Notes: generated by a model from the sequence alone, not told the origin. Shown: positions 1-8,850, counted from the stretch's first letter. The stretch is DNA of 64,000 nt from Solirubrobacter phytolaccae (GCF_027587195.1 NZ_JAPDDP010000026.1:21130-85129), one strand, 5' to 3'. Program-made: numbers and translations.

Positions 1-289
1 GATCGGGCTGCCGTTCGACGCGATCGTGATGAACGCGATGTGGCCCGAGCGTTTCTCCTCGGCGGACGTGACGAAGCTGCGCGCCGCCGCGAGCAACGGG
101 TTCGACGAGGGGTCGCTGGGTGCCGTGCGCGCCGCACTGTCCGTGCACGAGCGCGTGAAGGCCCAGCGGGCGCACCTGCGGCGGCTGGAGGCCGCGACCC
201 ACGCGCCGATCACCGCCCTACCGTTCGTCTTCGAGTCCGAGCTCGGGCTCGCCGACTACGAGCACCTGGCGGACGAGCTCGCGCGGTGA
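1..289 (+). CDS. ArsA-type ATPase, C-terminal end (partial)
   Basis: The gene enters from the left edge; frame 2 is open from the first base to the TGA at 287-289, giving about 95 C-terminal residues. The tail has the pattern of ArsA/Get3-like anion-transporting ATPases: a strand ending in a VMNAMWPE-like segment, a charged helix with RVKAQRAHLRRLEA, then PITALPFVFESELG and a terminal helix ending ADELAR. The P-loop half lies outside the window, so nucleotide binding cannot be checked. The stop overlaps the GTG of the next gene (GTGA), suggesting co-transcription with the PH-domain genes. Another MinD/ParA-like ATPase is the main alternative. Confidence 0.6.
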   Translation, partial: IGLPFDAIVMNAMWPERFSSADVTKLRAAASNGFDEGSLGAVRAALSVHERVKAQRAHLRRLEAATHAPITALPFVFESELGLADYEHLADELAR

Positions 290-741
290 TCGCCGCCCCG
301 ACCCGCACCCTGGCGCCGCAGGCCCGCCTCGTCTGGGGCGCGGCGCAGCTCGGCCTGTGGGGTGCGCTGGCGATCGGCGCCGCGATGCTCTCGCAGGTCG
401 ACGCGCTCGACTGGTGGCCGCTCGTCGCCGCGGTCGTCGGCCTCGTGGTGTGCGTGCCGCTCGTGCCGATCCTGCGCTGGCGGCGCTGGCGCTGGGACGT
501 GCAGGAGCCGGGGATCGACATCCGCCACGGCCTGTTCAGCGTCCGCCAGACGCTCGTCCCGTGGGTGCGTGTGCAGCACGTCGAGACGCGCCGCGGCGTG
601 CTCGAGCAGGCGATGAACCTCGCGACGGTGGTCGTGCACACGGCCGCCGGGTCGCACACGATCCCGCTGCTGGCGGAGAAGGACGCCGAGGAGCTCCGTG
701 ACCGGATCGCCGAGCTGGCCCGAACCGACCCCGACGCCTGA
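286..741 (+). CDS. Bacterial PH-domain (bPH2) membrane protein, YdbS-like
   Basis: A 151-residue protein starting at a GTG that overlaps the upstream stop. Two hydrophobic segments (about residues 15-36 and 43-65) precede a compact soluble domain with bPH2 hallmarks: a G(I/L)-x-RHGLFS turn, a VPWVRVQHVE strand and RRGVLEQAMNLATVVVHTA. In Bacillus, YdbS/YdbT-type pairs are membrane proteins linked to resistance to other bacteria's toxins; the molecular activity is unknown. A second, larger PH protein follows in a 44-nt overlap, as in ydbS-ydbT pairs. Family assignment is fairly secure; function is inferred only from that parallel. Confidence 0.75.
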   Translation: MIAAPTRTLAPQARLVWGAAQLGLWGALAIGAAMLSQVDALDWWPLVAAVVGLVVCVPLVPILRWRRWRWDVQEPGIDIRHGLFSVRQTLVPWVRVQHVETRRGVLEQAMNLATVVVHTAAGSHTIPLLAEKDAEELRDRIAELARTDPDA

Positions 742-2191
742 GCCGCCGCCGGCGACCGCGCCGGTCCGCCGGCTGCACCCCGCGGCGATCGCGGTCTACT
801 CGGCGAGCGCGGCCGGGAACCTCGCGCTGCCGCTGGCCGTGGTCCTCGGCATGTCCGTGTTGGGTAACGGGCTCGACCTGATGGACCTGATGCGGACGCT
901 CGGCTACGGCGTCGTCGGCCTCGTGGTCGCCGTGATCATCGGCTACGTCCGCTGGTCGACGACCCGGTACTGGATCTCGGCCGCCGGGATCTCCCACCAC
1001 ACCGGCCTGGTCTCGCAGAAGGACACCAACGTCCCGTTCGACCGCATCCAGGCGCTGGACGTCCAGCAGGGCGTGCTGCAGCGCTGGTTCGGCGTGCAGC
1101 GCGTGGACGTGCAGACCGGCGCGGGCGGCAAGGGCGGCGAGATCTCGCTGCCGGCGCTGCTCCCGGACGCGGTCGCCGAGCTGCGCGGCCTGAAGCCTTC
1201 AGCCGTCGCCGAGGAGGCCGACGGCGTCAGCCGGGCCCTGACGCGGCGCGAGCTCGTGGAGGCCGCGTTCACGGCCGGCCAGCTCGGCATCGTCCTCCCC
1301 GTGCTCGCCGTGATCGGCCAGGCCGCCGGGCAGGTGGCCGAGGAGGAGGGCAGCCGCAACGCGGTGCAGCTGATCCCGGACACGGCCGGCGGGTGGGTGT
1401 TGATCGGCGTCGCGCTGCTGGTGCTCGCCTGGGTGCTGTCGACGCTCGGCGCGTTCATCGCGTTCGCGGGCTTCACCGTGACGCGCGGCGAGGACCGGCT
1501 CCGGATCCGTCGCGGGCTGCTGCAGCGCAGCGAGGCGACCGTGCCGCTGCACCGCGTGCGGGCCGTGCGCGTGGTCGAGGGCGTGTTCCGGCGTCCGTTC
1601 GGCCTGTGCGCGCTGAGCATCGAGGTCACGGGCTACGCCGAGGAGGCGAGCGCCGCGCGGACGCTGTTCCCCCTCGTGAGGGTCGGCGAGGTCCAGGAGT
1701 TCCTCGACGAGTTCCTGCCGGAGATGGCCGCCGTCGGCCATGGCGAGCGGCCGGAGGGCGCGGTGCCGGCCCGCGACCGCCGGACGCGCTCCGCGGGCGC
1801 CGTCGTCGCGCTCGACCGTCCCCCCGCACGCGCGGCGCGGCGCTACATCGCGCCGCCCGTGCTGGGCGCGCTCGTGCTCGTCGTCGCCGGGTGGTTCTTT
1901 GTCGGCCCGTGGGCGCTGCTCGCGCTGCTGTTCGCGCCGTACGGCTGGGCCCGCTGGCGCGCCGCGGGCTGGCGCTTCGAGGACGGCCGGCTGGCGGTGC
2001 GCACGCTGCGGATCGCCCGCACGACCGTCCTCGCCCCCGCGCGCTACCGCGAGTCGCACACGTGGGCGCAGAACGTCTTCCAGCGCCGTGCGCACCTGGC
2101 CGACCTCGAGGTGGCGTTCGGCAAGCGCACCACCGCGCGCATCCGCCACCTGGACGCGGCTACGGCACAGGCTGCCTGGCAGGCGCTTTGA
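698..2191 (+). CDS. Multi-domain bacterial PH (bPH2) membrane protein, YdbT-like
   Basis: A 497-residue protein. After a Pro-rich N-terminus come two hydrophobic helices (about residues 30-90), a first bPH2 unit (YWISAAGISHHTGLVSQKDT, then VPFDRIQALDVQQGVLQRWFG), two more helices (about 190-265), a second bPH2 unit (FTVTRGEDRLRIRRGLLQRS, VPLHRVRAVRVVEGVFRRPFG), a further helix pair near 385-410 and a degenerate third unit. Three PH repeats match YdbT. The GTG at 698 lies inside the upstream PH gene; no ATG is available nearby. The 3' end overlaps the convergent metallophosphoesterase gene by 32 bp. Confidence 0.75.
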   Translation: MTGSPSWPEPTPTPEPPPATAPVRRLHPAAIAVYSASAAGNLALPLAVVLGMSVLGNGLDLMDLMRTLGYGVVGLVVAVIIGYVRWSTTRYWISAAGISHHTGLVSQKDTNVPFDRIQALDVQQGVLQRWFGVQRVDVQTGAGGKGGEISLPALLPDAVAELRGLKPSAVAEEADGVSRALTRRELVEAAFTAGQLGIVLPVLAVIGQAAGQVAEEEGSRNAVQLIPDTAGGWVLIGVALLVLAWVLSTLGAFIAFAGFTVTRGEDRLRIRRGLLQRSEATVPLHRVRAVRVVEGVFRRPFGLCALSIEVTGYAEEASAARTLFPLVRVGEVQEFLDEFLPEMAAVGHGERPEGAVPARDRRTRSAGAVVALDRPPARAARRYIAPPVLGALVLVVAGWFFVGPWALLALLFAPYGWARWRAAGWRFEDGRLAVRTLRIARTTVLAPARYRESHTWAQNVFQRRAHLADLEVAFGKRTTARIRHLDAATAQAAWQAL

Positions 2192-3920
2192 CCGGCGCGC
2201 GGACCTCGCGGTAGTCGAACACGGTCGGCGCGGTGCCGGGCGTGACGAGGTCGGGCTTGCCGTCCTTGAGCTCCGGCCCGTAGCGCGCGACCTGCTCGAC
2301 GCCGACCGCCCACATCGTCAGCCGGCCCTTCGGGTCGATCCGGAAGCGCAGGAAGTGCTTGTAGTCCGGGATCCCCTGGCCCGCGAAGACCTCGTTGGCG
2401 TGCCACAGCGGCTGCTTGCGCTTGACGCCGGCGCGGTGCGTCCACCACAGGTACTGGACGAACACGAGCCGGCCGACGAACACGCCGACCACGAACACGA
2501 CGGCGGTCGCGAGGTAGCCGCGCAGGAAGCCCCAGTCGAGCGGGATCAGCAGGACCGCGACCGACACGCCCCAAGCGAGGACGACGTGGGCGAGCGCGTG
2601 AACGACGCCGTACACGCCGGGCGCACCGGCCGAGCGCGCCCAGACGCGCAGGCCGAACGCCAGTGCGCCGACGAGCAGGAGCAGCCAGATCGAGATCGCG
2701 TCCAGCAGGATCCCCGGCCCTTCGGCGACGGCGCCCTCGAAGCTCGGGAACTGGTCGCGCACGGCCGCGGCGGTCAGCAGCGCGAGCAGCGCGTAGATCG
2801 GCCCGAGCACCATCCATAGGCGCTTGGTCTTGCCCGGGTGGCGGTGCTCGAGGATGCCGCGCGCCAGCGCGCTCGAGGCCTCCGACTCCGGCCAGATCGT
2901 CGTGCGCTCGTACGGGATCGGACCGGTCGAGGAAGCGTCCACCGGCGTGTTCGCGCGCTTGGCCTTCGGCAGCTCCCGCGCCTCGGGCAGCCAGTGGGTC
3001 GGCGACAGGTACGCGCCGCCGCCGCCCGCGGTCACCTTCGCGCCGAGCGAGTCCGGCTCTCGGTCGACGGGCTCGTAGCGCGAGTAGTGGTGCAGGTCGC
3101 CGGTCAGCGTGAGCGCGAGCTTCGCCCGGTCCTCGCTGGCCTTGCAGATCACCTCTTCCTCGAACCACGCGAGGCTCTTCCACGACTGCGGCGGGTTCTG
3201 CGGGTCCTCGACGTGCACCCAGCTGGGCTTGGCCGTGGCGAGGATGACCTGGTCGCCGGGCGTGGTCTGGCGCGCAATCGCCTTGAAGTACTCGATCTGC
3301 GGGCCGTCGATGTAGGCGTCGAACTGGATGTCGATGCCCCACAGCCACCAGCCGCGCGGCAGCTTGAGCGCGAAGTACGACCGCGCCTGGCGGGACTGCC
3401 AGCCGCCGACGTGGCCGCGCTGGCAGAACACGCGGGTGAAGGCCGTCAGGCCGTCGTACCAGTCGTGGTTGCCGGGGATCGCGAACAGATGCGGTGGGCG
3501 CTCGGCGTCCGGCAGCGCGAGCCCGTACGGCAGCCGGAAGCGCTCCTCGTAGGCCTGCCAGTTGGCGGTCGGGTACACCTGGTCGCCGCCGAGGACGAGC
3601 AGGCGGCCGCGTTCGGTCTTGGCCGGCTCGGTGCCCTCGTGGCCGAGCGTCAGCGGCTGGGCGAGCAGCTCGGCGATCGCGTACGTCGCGTCGAAGCCGT
3701 CACCGACGTCGGACGCGTAGTCGAACCAGAAGTCGCCCTCGGTCGCGGACTGGTCGTAGCGGAACGGCTCGTCGGACAGGCCGGCCATCGTCTCGCGCTT
3801 GTCCGCGAAGTTCGCGAACAGGCCGGACAGGACGACCTCCTGCGCGGAGTGCAGCAGCACGCGCGGGGCGAGCCACTCGACCATGGGCTGGGGGCTGGGC
3901 TGAGAGGGCGGCTTGCTCAC
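2160..3920 (-). CDS. Metallophosphoesterase with C-terminal transmembrane domain
   Basis: A 586-residue protein starting at GTG. The N-terminal half carries calcineurin-like phosphoesterase motifs in order: a D-rich DYASDVGDG (about 67-75), GGDQVYP (111-117), GNHDWYDG (150-157), TGDLHHYSRY (273-282) and a GGGGAYLSPTH stretch. Residues about 365-495 form four or five hydrophobic helices, so the catalytic domain is probably membrane-tethered, and a short soluble tail follows. The natural substrate cannot be read from the sequence. A TAAGAGACT-like box lies just upstream of the GTG, with no clear ribosome-binding site. It is convergent with the PH-domain operon and overlaps it by 32 bp. Confidence 0.8.
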   Translation of the reverse strand: MSKPPSQPSPQPMVEWLAPRVLLHSAQEVVLSGLFANFADKRETMAGLSDEPFRYDQSATEGDFWFDYASDVGDGFDATYAIAELLAQPLTLGHEGTEPAKTERGRLLVLGGDQVYPTANWQAYEERFRLPYGLALPDAERPPHLFAIPGNHDWYDGLTAFTRVFCQRGHVGGWQSRQARSYFALKLPRGWWLWGIDIQFDAYIDGPQIEYFKAIARQTTPGDQVILATAKPSWVHVEDPQNPPQSWKSLAWFEEEVICKASEDRAKLALTLTGDLHHYSRYEPVDREPDSLGAKVTAGGGGAYLSPTHWLPEARELPKAKRANTPVDASSTGPIPYERTTIWPESEASSALARGILEHRHPGKTKRLWMVLGPIYALLALLTAAAVRDQFPSFEGAVAEGPGILLDAISIWLLLLVGALAFGLRVWARSAGAPGVYGVVHALAHVVLAWGVSVAVLLIPLDWGFLRGYLATAVVFVVGVFVGRLVFVQYLWWTHRAGVKRKQPLWHANEVFAGQGIPDYKHFLRFRIDPKGRLTMWAVGVEQVARYGPELKDGKPDLVTPGTAPTVFDYREVRAPVKAPARQPVP

Positions 3921-3952
3921 CGCCCGAGTCTCTTAGCCGTGGACGCCGCGCG

Positions 3953-4837
3953 TCAAGTGATGCCGAGGCGATCCAGCAGCGCGTCGTCCGCGCGCCAGGA
4001 GCGGCGCACACGCACACTCAGGTCCAGATGGACGTGCTCGGCGAGCTCGCGCTCGATCTCCTTGCGCGCCGCGACGCCGATCGCCTTGATCATCTTGCCC
4101 TGGTGGCCGATCAGGATGCCCTTCTGGGACTCGGTCTCCACCCACATGATCGCCTGCACGGCGACGAGGTTCTCGCGCTCCTCGATCTCCTCGACCTGCA
4201 CTTCCACGGCGTGCGGGACTTCCTGGCGGGTCCGCAGCAGGACCTGCTCACGCACGAGCTCGGCGAGCATCACGCGCTCGGGCTGGTCGGAGTGATCCTC
4301 GGGCGGGAAGTAGAACGGGCCCTCGGGCAGCAGGCTCGCGAGGTGCTCGACGAGGGCCGGTACGCCTTTGCCGGTGCGGGCGGAGATCGGGAAGACCTCG
4401 GCCTCGGGCAGGCCGAGCTCCTCGGTGAGCATCAGCGACTTGACCGTCTTGGAGTGGTTCATCCGGTCGACCTTGTTGACCGCGATCACGATCGGGACCT
4501 TCGCGTTGCCGAGCGCCTCCGCGATGAACCGGTCTCCCGCGCCGCCGATGCCCTGGTCGCCGTTGACGACGAACAGCGCGGCGTCGGCCTCGCTCAGCTC
4601 GGTCTCCACGCGCTTCTGCATGCGGCTCGTGAGCGCGTCGCGCGGACGCTGCACGCCCGGCAGGTCGGTCAGCACGAGCTGGAAGTCGGCGGTCGTGAGC
4701 ACGCCGCGGATCGCGCGGCGCGTGGTCTGCGGCTTGTCCGAGACGATGGCCACCTTGTGGCCGACCATCGAGTTGACCAGCGTCGACTTGCCGACGTTCG
4801 GTCGCCCGGCCAGGGCGATGAACCCAGAACGCGTCAT
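3953..4837 (-). CDS. era: GTPase Era
   Basis: A 294-residue Era GTPase needed for 16S rRNA 3'-end maturation and 30S assembly. The GTPase domain shows G1 GRPNVGKS near the N-terminus, G3 DLPG and G4 NKVD; the C-terminal part is a KH domain ending with the GHQGKMIKAIG RNA-binding loop. Length is normal. The ATG at 4837 overlaps the ybeY stop (ATGA) and is preferred to a GTG three codons upstream. It is the last gene of the run yqeY-phoH-ybeY-era, and its immediate neighbour YbeY works on the same rRNA. Confidence 0.95.
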   Translation of the reverse strand: MTRSGFIALAGRPNVGKSTLVNSMVGHKVAIVSDKPQTTRRAIRGVLTTADFQLVLTDLPGVQRPRDALTSRMQKRVETELSEADAALFVVNGDQGIGGAGDRFIAEALGNAKVPIVIAVNKVDRMNHSKTVKSLMLTEELGLPEAEVFPISARTGKGVPALVEHLASLLPEGPFYFPPEDHSDQPERVMLAELVREQVLLRTRQEVPHAVEVQVEEIEERENLVAVQAIMWVETESQKGILIGHQGKMIKAIGVAARKEIERELAEHVHLDLSVRVRRSWRADDALLDRLGIT

Positions 4838-5214
4838 CGCAGCCACCCCATGATCTCTGCCTGCAGGGCCAGCATCTCGCCCTCGTCCGTCTCGTGATCC
4901 ATGCCCGTCAAGTGGAGCACACCGTGCACGACCGCCTCTGTGAGGTCCACCGTGTGCTCGGGGCAGATGAACACGTCGCCGAGCTCGCGCTCGCCGAACG
5001 GGTCCTCGTCGTCCTCGTCGATCGGGAAGCTCAGGACATCCGTCGGGCCGACCTTGCCGCGCCAGGTGAGGTTGAGCTCGGCGATCCGCTCCGGGCTGAC
5101 GAACGAGACGGCGACGTGACCGTCGTTGAAGCCTGCGGAGGCGGCCGCGTAGCCGACCGCCTCCTCCACGCGCTCCGCGGGGAGCGCGCTGCCGATCACG
5201 TCGACTTCGAGCAC
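4834..5214 (-). CDS. ybeY: Endoribonuclease YbeY (rRNA maturation factor)
   Basis: A 126-residue YbeY/UPF0054 metalloprotein that trims 16S rRNA and takes part in ribosome quality control. The zinc site H-x3-H-x5-H is intact in HGVLHLTGMDH (His97, His101, His107), and the family segment PTDVLSFP is at 57-64. The GTG start lies one nucleotide after the phoH stop, and its TGA overlaps the era ATG, indicating tight translational coupling. The size is slightly short, but the core is complete. Confidence 0.93.
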   Translation of the reverse strand: MLEVDVIGSALPAERVEEAVGYAAASAGFNDGHVAVSFVSPERIAELNLTWRGKVGPTDVLSFPIDEDDEDPFGERELGDVFICPEHTVDLTEAVVHGVLHLTGMDHETDEGEMLALQAEIMGWLR

Positions 5215-5215
5215 G

Positions 5216-6193
5216 CTACGCGGTTCTACGGGCCGGGCGGAGCCCGCTCGGCTGCTCCGTGGCGTGCTGGTCGTAGGCCTCGACGATGCGCTGGACGAGC
5301 TTGTGGCGAACCACGTCGTCGCCGCCGAAGCGCACGAACTCGATGCCCTCGACCGTCTTCAGGATGTCGTTGACCACGATCAGGCCCGATTTCTGGTCCC
5401 GCGGCAGATCCACCTGCGTGACGTCGCCGGTGACGACCATCCGCGAGCCGAACCCGAGGCGGGTCAGGAACATCTTCATCTGCTCGGGCGTCGTGTTCTG
5501 CGCCTCGTCGAGGATCACGAACGAGTCGTTGAGCGTCCGGCCGCGCATGAACGCGAGCGGCGCGACCTCGATCACGCCCTTCTCCAGATGGGTGGCGACC
5601 TTCTCCGGGTCCATCATGTCGTTGAGCGCGTCGAACAGCGGGCGCAGGTACGGGTCCACCTTGGCCATCAGGTCGCCCGGGAGGAAGCCGAGCCGCTCGC
5701 CCGCCTCCACCGCCGGCCGCGTGAGGATGATCCGGTTGACCTCGCGGCGGCTCAGCGCCGCCGTGGCCATCGCCATCGCCAGGAACGTCTTGCCGGTGCC
5801 GGCCGGGCCGACGCCGAACGTCACCGTGGAGCGCTTGATCGCGTCCACGTAACGCTTCTGGTTGACGGACTTGGGCGCGACGCGCAGGTTGCGGTGGCGC
5901 CAGACCACGTCCTCGAGCACCTTGGAGGGCGACTCGTTGGACTCCAGGACGCGCGTGACCGCCTCGATCGTCGCCGGGCCGATGTCGTGCCCGCGCTCGA
6001 CCATCGCCGACAGCTCGCGGATCACCGTCGCGCCGGCCTGCACCGCCTCGGCCTCACCGTCCAGCGTGACGATGTTGCCGCGCAGGAACACCTCGCAGTC
6101 GAGCTGCTCCTCCAACGTTCGCAGGGCCGCATCGCGCGAGCCGGCGAGCTCCGCGGCGACCTCGTTCGATACTTCCAACTGCCTACGTGCCAT
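5216..6193 (-). CDS. PhoH-family ATPase (PhoH/YbeZ)
   Basis: A 325-residue PhoH-like P-loop ATPase. The N-terminal ~100 residues form a KH-like region; Walker A GPAGTGKT is at 129-136 and Walker B FVILDEAQN at about 225-233, followed by TRLGFGSRMVVTGDVTQVDLP. The family works with YbeY in RNA metabolism, and the gene sits directly before ybeY. Its ATG follows the yqeY TAG with no gap. The first codons resemble those of other actinobacterial PhoH-like proteins and the start is unambiguous. Confidence 0.92.
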   Translation of the reverse strand: MARRQLEVSNEVAAELAGSRDAALRTLEEQLDCEVFLRGNIVTLDGEAEAVQAGATVIRELSAMVERGHDIGPATIEAVTRVLESNESPSKVLEDVVWRHRNLRVAPKSVNQKRYVDAIKRSTVTFGVGPAGTGKTFLAMAMATAALSRREVNRIILTRPAVEAGERLGFLPGDLMAKVDPYLRPLFDALNDMMDPEKVATHLEKGVIEVAPLAFMRGRTLNDSFVILDEAQNTTPEQMKMFLTRLGFGSRMVVTGDVTQVDLPRDQKSGLIVVNDILKTVEGIEFVRFGGDDVVRHKLVQRIVEAYDQHATEQPSGLRPARRTA

Positions 6194-6622
6194 CTAGGAA
6201 AGCGCTTCCTTCACCTTGGTCGAGACCCTCTTGCCGTCGACGCGGCCGCCGGCGGCCTCCATCACCTGCTTGATCACCCGGCCCATGTCGCGGGGGGACG
6301 AGGCGCCGGTCGACTCCACTGCCGTCTTGACCAGCGCTTCGAGCTCCGCGTCCGAGAGCTCCTGCGGGAGGTAGCCCTCGATGAGGGCGGCCTCCGATGC
6401 TTCCTGTGCGGCGAGCTCTTCACGGCCCGCCTCGCGGTAGGCCGTCTCGGCCTCGCGACGCCGCTTGCGCTCGCGCCGCAGGACCGCCAACTCGTCTGCC
6501 CCGCCGTCCTTCTCCGCCTTCTGCAGCTCGGAAAGGACGAGCCGGAGCGCCGCGACACGTTCACGCTCCCCCGCCTTCATGGCGGTGGTCACGTCGGCTC
6601 TGATGCGCTCAGCGATCTGCAA
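6194..6622 (-). CDS. yqeY: GatB/YqeY domain protein
   Basis: A 142-residue YqeY protein beginning at TTG (6622), which gives the family's usual opening (QIAERIRADVTTAMKAGERE); the frame stays open upstream but that extension has no family resemblance. The helical N-terminal region is followed by the GatB-tail-like domain with GYLPQELSDAELEALV and DMGRVIKQVMEA, ending VSTKVKEALS. YqeY resembles the tRNA-binding tail of GatB; its role is unsettled. It is the first gene of the yqeY-phoH-ybeY-era run and is divergent from the DUF192 gene 40 bp away. Confidence 0.88.
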   Translation of the reverse strand: MQIAERIRADVTTAMKAGERERVAALRLVLSELQKAEKDGGADELAVLRRERKRRREAETAYREAGREELAAQEASEAALIEGYLPQELSDAELEALVKTAVESTGASSPRDMGRVIKQVMEAAGGRVDGKRVSTKVKEALS

Positions 6623-6662
6623 TACATCCAGTGTACGTGCCCATCCGGCAGGATCCGCGTCC

Positions 6663-7019
6663 GTGAACGCACGTCTCGACGCATTGCCAGGCCGCGACCT
6701 CCCCGGTGGGCTGCGGATCGTCGAGGCTCGAACCCGACGTTCGCGCGGGAAGGGGCTCGCGCGGATGGACACGATGCCTTCACATCTCGGGCTGGAGCTG
6801 GCGCCGTGCCGGTCCGTGCACACCTTCGGCATGCGGTTCGCGCTGGACCTGATCTGGCTGGACGCGGAGGGTGCGGTGGTGCGGGTGGATGAGCGTGTGC
6901 CGCCGCGGCGCTTTCGAACCTGCTGGCGCGCGCGCTCCGTGATCGAGACGCTGGGTGGCGCCTCCGGGCCGTTCCTAGCCGAAGACGACCGCGGCGATCC
7001 CGAGCGCGACGAGCGCTGA
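6663..7019 (+). CDS. DUF192 family protein
   Basis: A 118-residue protein with the DUF192 signature: ARTRRSRGKGLARMD, then LAPCRSVHTFGMRFALDLIW and a VIETLGG end. DUF192 proteins are small beta-barrels, often secreted; their function is unknown. Here no signal peptide is visible. The GTG at 6663 was chosen because it gives a compact protein and lies 40 bp from the divergent yqeY. The last 45 bp overlap the 3' end of the convergent DMT permease gene, and the C-terminus (AEDDRGDPERDER) is correspondingly unconserved-looking. Confidence 0.7.
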   Translation: MNARLDALPGRDLPGGLRIVEARTRRSRGKGLARMDTMPSHLGLELAPCRSVHTFGMRFALDLIWLDAEGAVVRVDERVPPRRFRTCWRARSVIETLGGASGPFLAEDDRGDPERDER

Positions 7020-7766
7020 GCCCGCGAGCCGGCGCCGGCCGCCGCCCGCTCCGGCCAGCAGGACACTCGACTCGCGCAGGGCGGCGACCGGCGCGGCGGG
7101 CGCGCGCTCGAGGGCGGCCAGGACGAGGATGTACGCGGCGGCCATGCCCGCGCCGGCGGGGAGCGAGCGCCGGTCGGTGGCGGCTCTGAGGCGCTGCGGG
7201 CCGATCACCAGCGCGTACGGGATCGCCGAGATGCCGAGGACGAGCACGAAGTACGGGATCGGCGCGGCGTGCTCGACGCCGTGGTCGTCGACGAGCGTGT
7301 AGCCCGCGATGCACGCGCCGACGGCCAGCGCGAGCCCGACCGACAGCGCGTCCGGCGTGTTGTCGCCGACGCCGCGGACGAGCAGCACACCGCCCGTCAC
7401 GGCGAGGACGCCGACCACCGCGAACAGCGACAGGTCCTGGCCGAGCGCGACGATCGAGATGACGAGGACGATGACCGGCGCCGCGCCGCGGGCCACGGGA
7501 TAGGCGAACGAGTAGTCCGCGCGGCTGTAGACGGCGGCGAGCAGGGCAAAGTAGGCCAGCTCGAGCGCCGCGGAGCCGCCGATGTACGGCCACGCCTCGG
7601 CCTCGACGCGCCACGTGAGCGCGGCCGGGATCGCGAACACGGCGACGCCGGTGAGCATCGCGACCGCCGCGGTGGCGTGCGTGTCCTTCGCGCCGGCGAC
7701 GAGCGCGTTCCAGCCGGCGTGCAGGAACGCGGACGCGAGGACGAGGACGAGCGCGCCCGCGCTCAG
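6975..7766 (-). CDS. DMT/EamA-type membrane transporter, start uncertain
   Basis: A very hydrophobic protein with about nine or ten predicted helices and the EamA duplication. From the first in-frame ATG (7658) it is 227 residues, but the frame stays open upstream and encodes a typical first helix, FLHAGWNALV, so the ATG is too late. No ATG, GTG or TTG is available in that stretch; a CTG at 7764-7766 would give a classic EamA beginning. A short reading frame from the ATG at 7825 (right at the ilvA stop) ends in the adjoining TGA, so a frameshift is also possible. Substrate unknown. Confidence 0.6.
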   Translation of the reverse strand: MSAGALVLVLASAFLHAGWNALVAGAKDTHATAAVAMLTGVAVFAIPAALTWRVEAEAWPYIGGSAALELAYFALLAAVYSRADYSFAYPVARGAAPVIVLVISIVALGQDLSLFAVVGVLAVTGGVLLVRGVGDNTPDALSVGLALAVGACIAGYTLVDDHGVEHAAPIPYFVLVLGISAIPYALVIGPQRLRAATDRRSLPAGAGMAAAYILVLAALERAPAAPVAALRESSVLLAGAGGGRRRLAGSALVALGIAAVVFG

Positions 7767-7821
7767 CGCGCACCGCCCGCGGCGGCACGCGCGGCGAGGA
7801 GGCTCGGCCGCGCCGCGTGCT

Positions 7822-8775
7822 TCATCCCACCAGCTCGGCGAACCTCGCCGCGGTGACGTTGCCGCCCGAGATCGTCACGCCCACGCGCAGGCCTTTCGCG
7901 TCGACCTTGCCGGCCAGGAGCGCGGCGAAGGCGCAGGCGCCACTCGGCTCCGCGACGATCTTCGTGCGCTCGAACAGCAGACGCATGGCGGTGACGATCT
8001 CCGCGTCGGAGACCGTGACGACCTCGTGGACGAGCTTCTGGATGACCGGGAACGTCAGCTCGCCGGGCATCGGGGTCTGCTGACCGTCGGCGATCGTGCG
8101 GGGCACGGGGATCTCGATCCGCTCGCCGGCCGCGAGGGAGCGGACGAAGTCGTCGCCGGCCTCGGGCTCGACGCCGATGATCCGGGTGTCCGGCGAGAGC
8201 GCGGCGGTCGCCGTGGCGCAGCCCGACAGCAACCCGCCGCCGCCGAGGCAGACGAGCAGCACGTCCAGCGAGCCCGCGTCCTCGATCAGCTCGAGCGCGG
8301 TCGTGCCCTGCCCCGCCATCACGTGCTCGTTGTCGTAGGGATGGATGGGCGTGAGGCCGCGCTCCGCGACGAGCTCGTCCAGCAGCTCGTCCCGCTGCAC
8401 GGCGTAGCGGTCGAAGCGGATGATCTCCGCCCCGTAGCCCTGCGTCGCCGCGAGCTTGCCCGCTGGCGCGTCCTCCGGCATAAGGATCACCGCGGGGATC
8501 TCGTGCAGCCGCGCGGCCAGCGACACGGCCTGCGCGTGGTTGCCGCTGGAGACCGTCGCCACGCCGCGGCGCCGGTCCGCGTCGCTCAGGGACGAGATCG
8601 CGTTGTAGGCGCCGCGGAACTTGAACGCGCCCACGCGCTGGAAGTTCTCGGCCTTCAGCAGGACGCGGCCCGCGCCGGTGGCCTCGTCCAGCGAGCGGCC
8701 GGTGATGACCGGGGTGCGGTGCGCGACCCCGTCGAGTCGCCGCGCCGCGGCCTGGACATCGTCAAGCGTGATCAC
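7822..8775 (-). CDS. ilvA: Threonine/serine dehydratase, PLP-dependent
   Basis: A 317-residue fold-type II PLP enzyme that deaminates L-threonine (and probably L-serine) to the 2-oxoacid. PLP-binding Lys52 is in VGAFKFRGAYN; SSGNHAQAV, the glycine loop GGGGLLSG and the C-terminal SGGN match the family. There is no ACT regulatory domain, so it is the short catabolic type (TdcB-like) rather than the allosteric biosynthetic form. The GTG at 8775 is favoured over a start 24 nt upstream because TAGACT lies 7 nt before it, as expected for a leaderless transcript. It is followed by the DMT gene on the same strand. Confidence 0.85.
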   Translation of the reverse strand: MITLDDVQAAARRLDGVAHRTPVITGRSLDEATGAGRVLLKAENFQRVGAFKFRGAYNAISSLSDADRRRGVATVSSGNHAQAVSLAARLHEIPAVILMPEDAPAGKLAATQGYGAEIIRFDRYAVQRDELLDELVAERGLTPIHPYDNEHVMAGQGTTALELIEDAGSLDVLLVCLGGGGLLSGCATATAALSPDTRIIGVEPEAGDDFVRSLAAGERIEIPVPRTIADGQQTPMPGELTFPVIQKLVHEVVTVSDAEIVTAMRLLFERTKIVAEPSGACAFAALLAGKVDAKGLRVGVTISGGNVTAARFAELVG

Positions 8776-8819
8776 GATCGCGAGTCTACGCCGCGCCAAA
8801 ACGCGACAGTTGTTGCGTG

Positions 8820-8836
8820 AAGGGGTCTGACCCCTT
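8820..8836. repeat. Perfect 17-bp palindrome (AAGGGGTC-T-GACCCCTT)
   Basis: Eight-base arms surround a single T, in the gap between ilvA and the prmA-like gene. It is followed by a direct repeat, TTTAGGT-TCG-TTTAGGT (8835-8851), that runs into the prmA stop. The arms would form a hairpin only with loss of the central pairs, and no uridine tract follows, so a classical terminator is doubtful. GGGGTC-N-GACCCC cores recur between genes in some GC-rich genomes, sometimes as REP-like elements. Confidence 0.5.
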
Positions 8837-8850
8837 TAGGTTCGTTTAGG

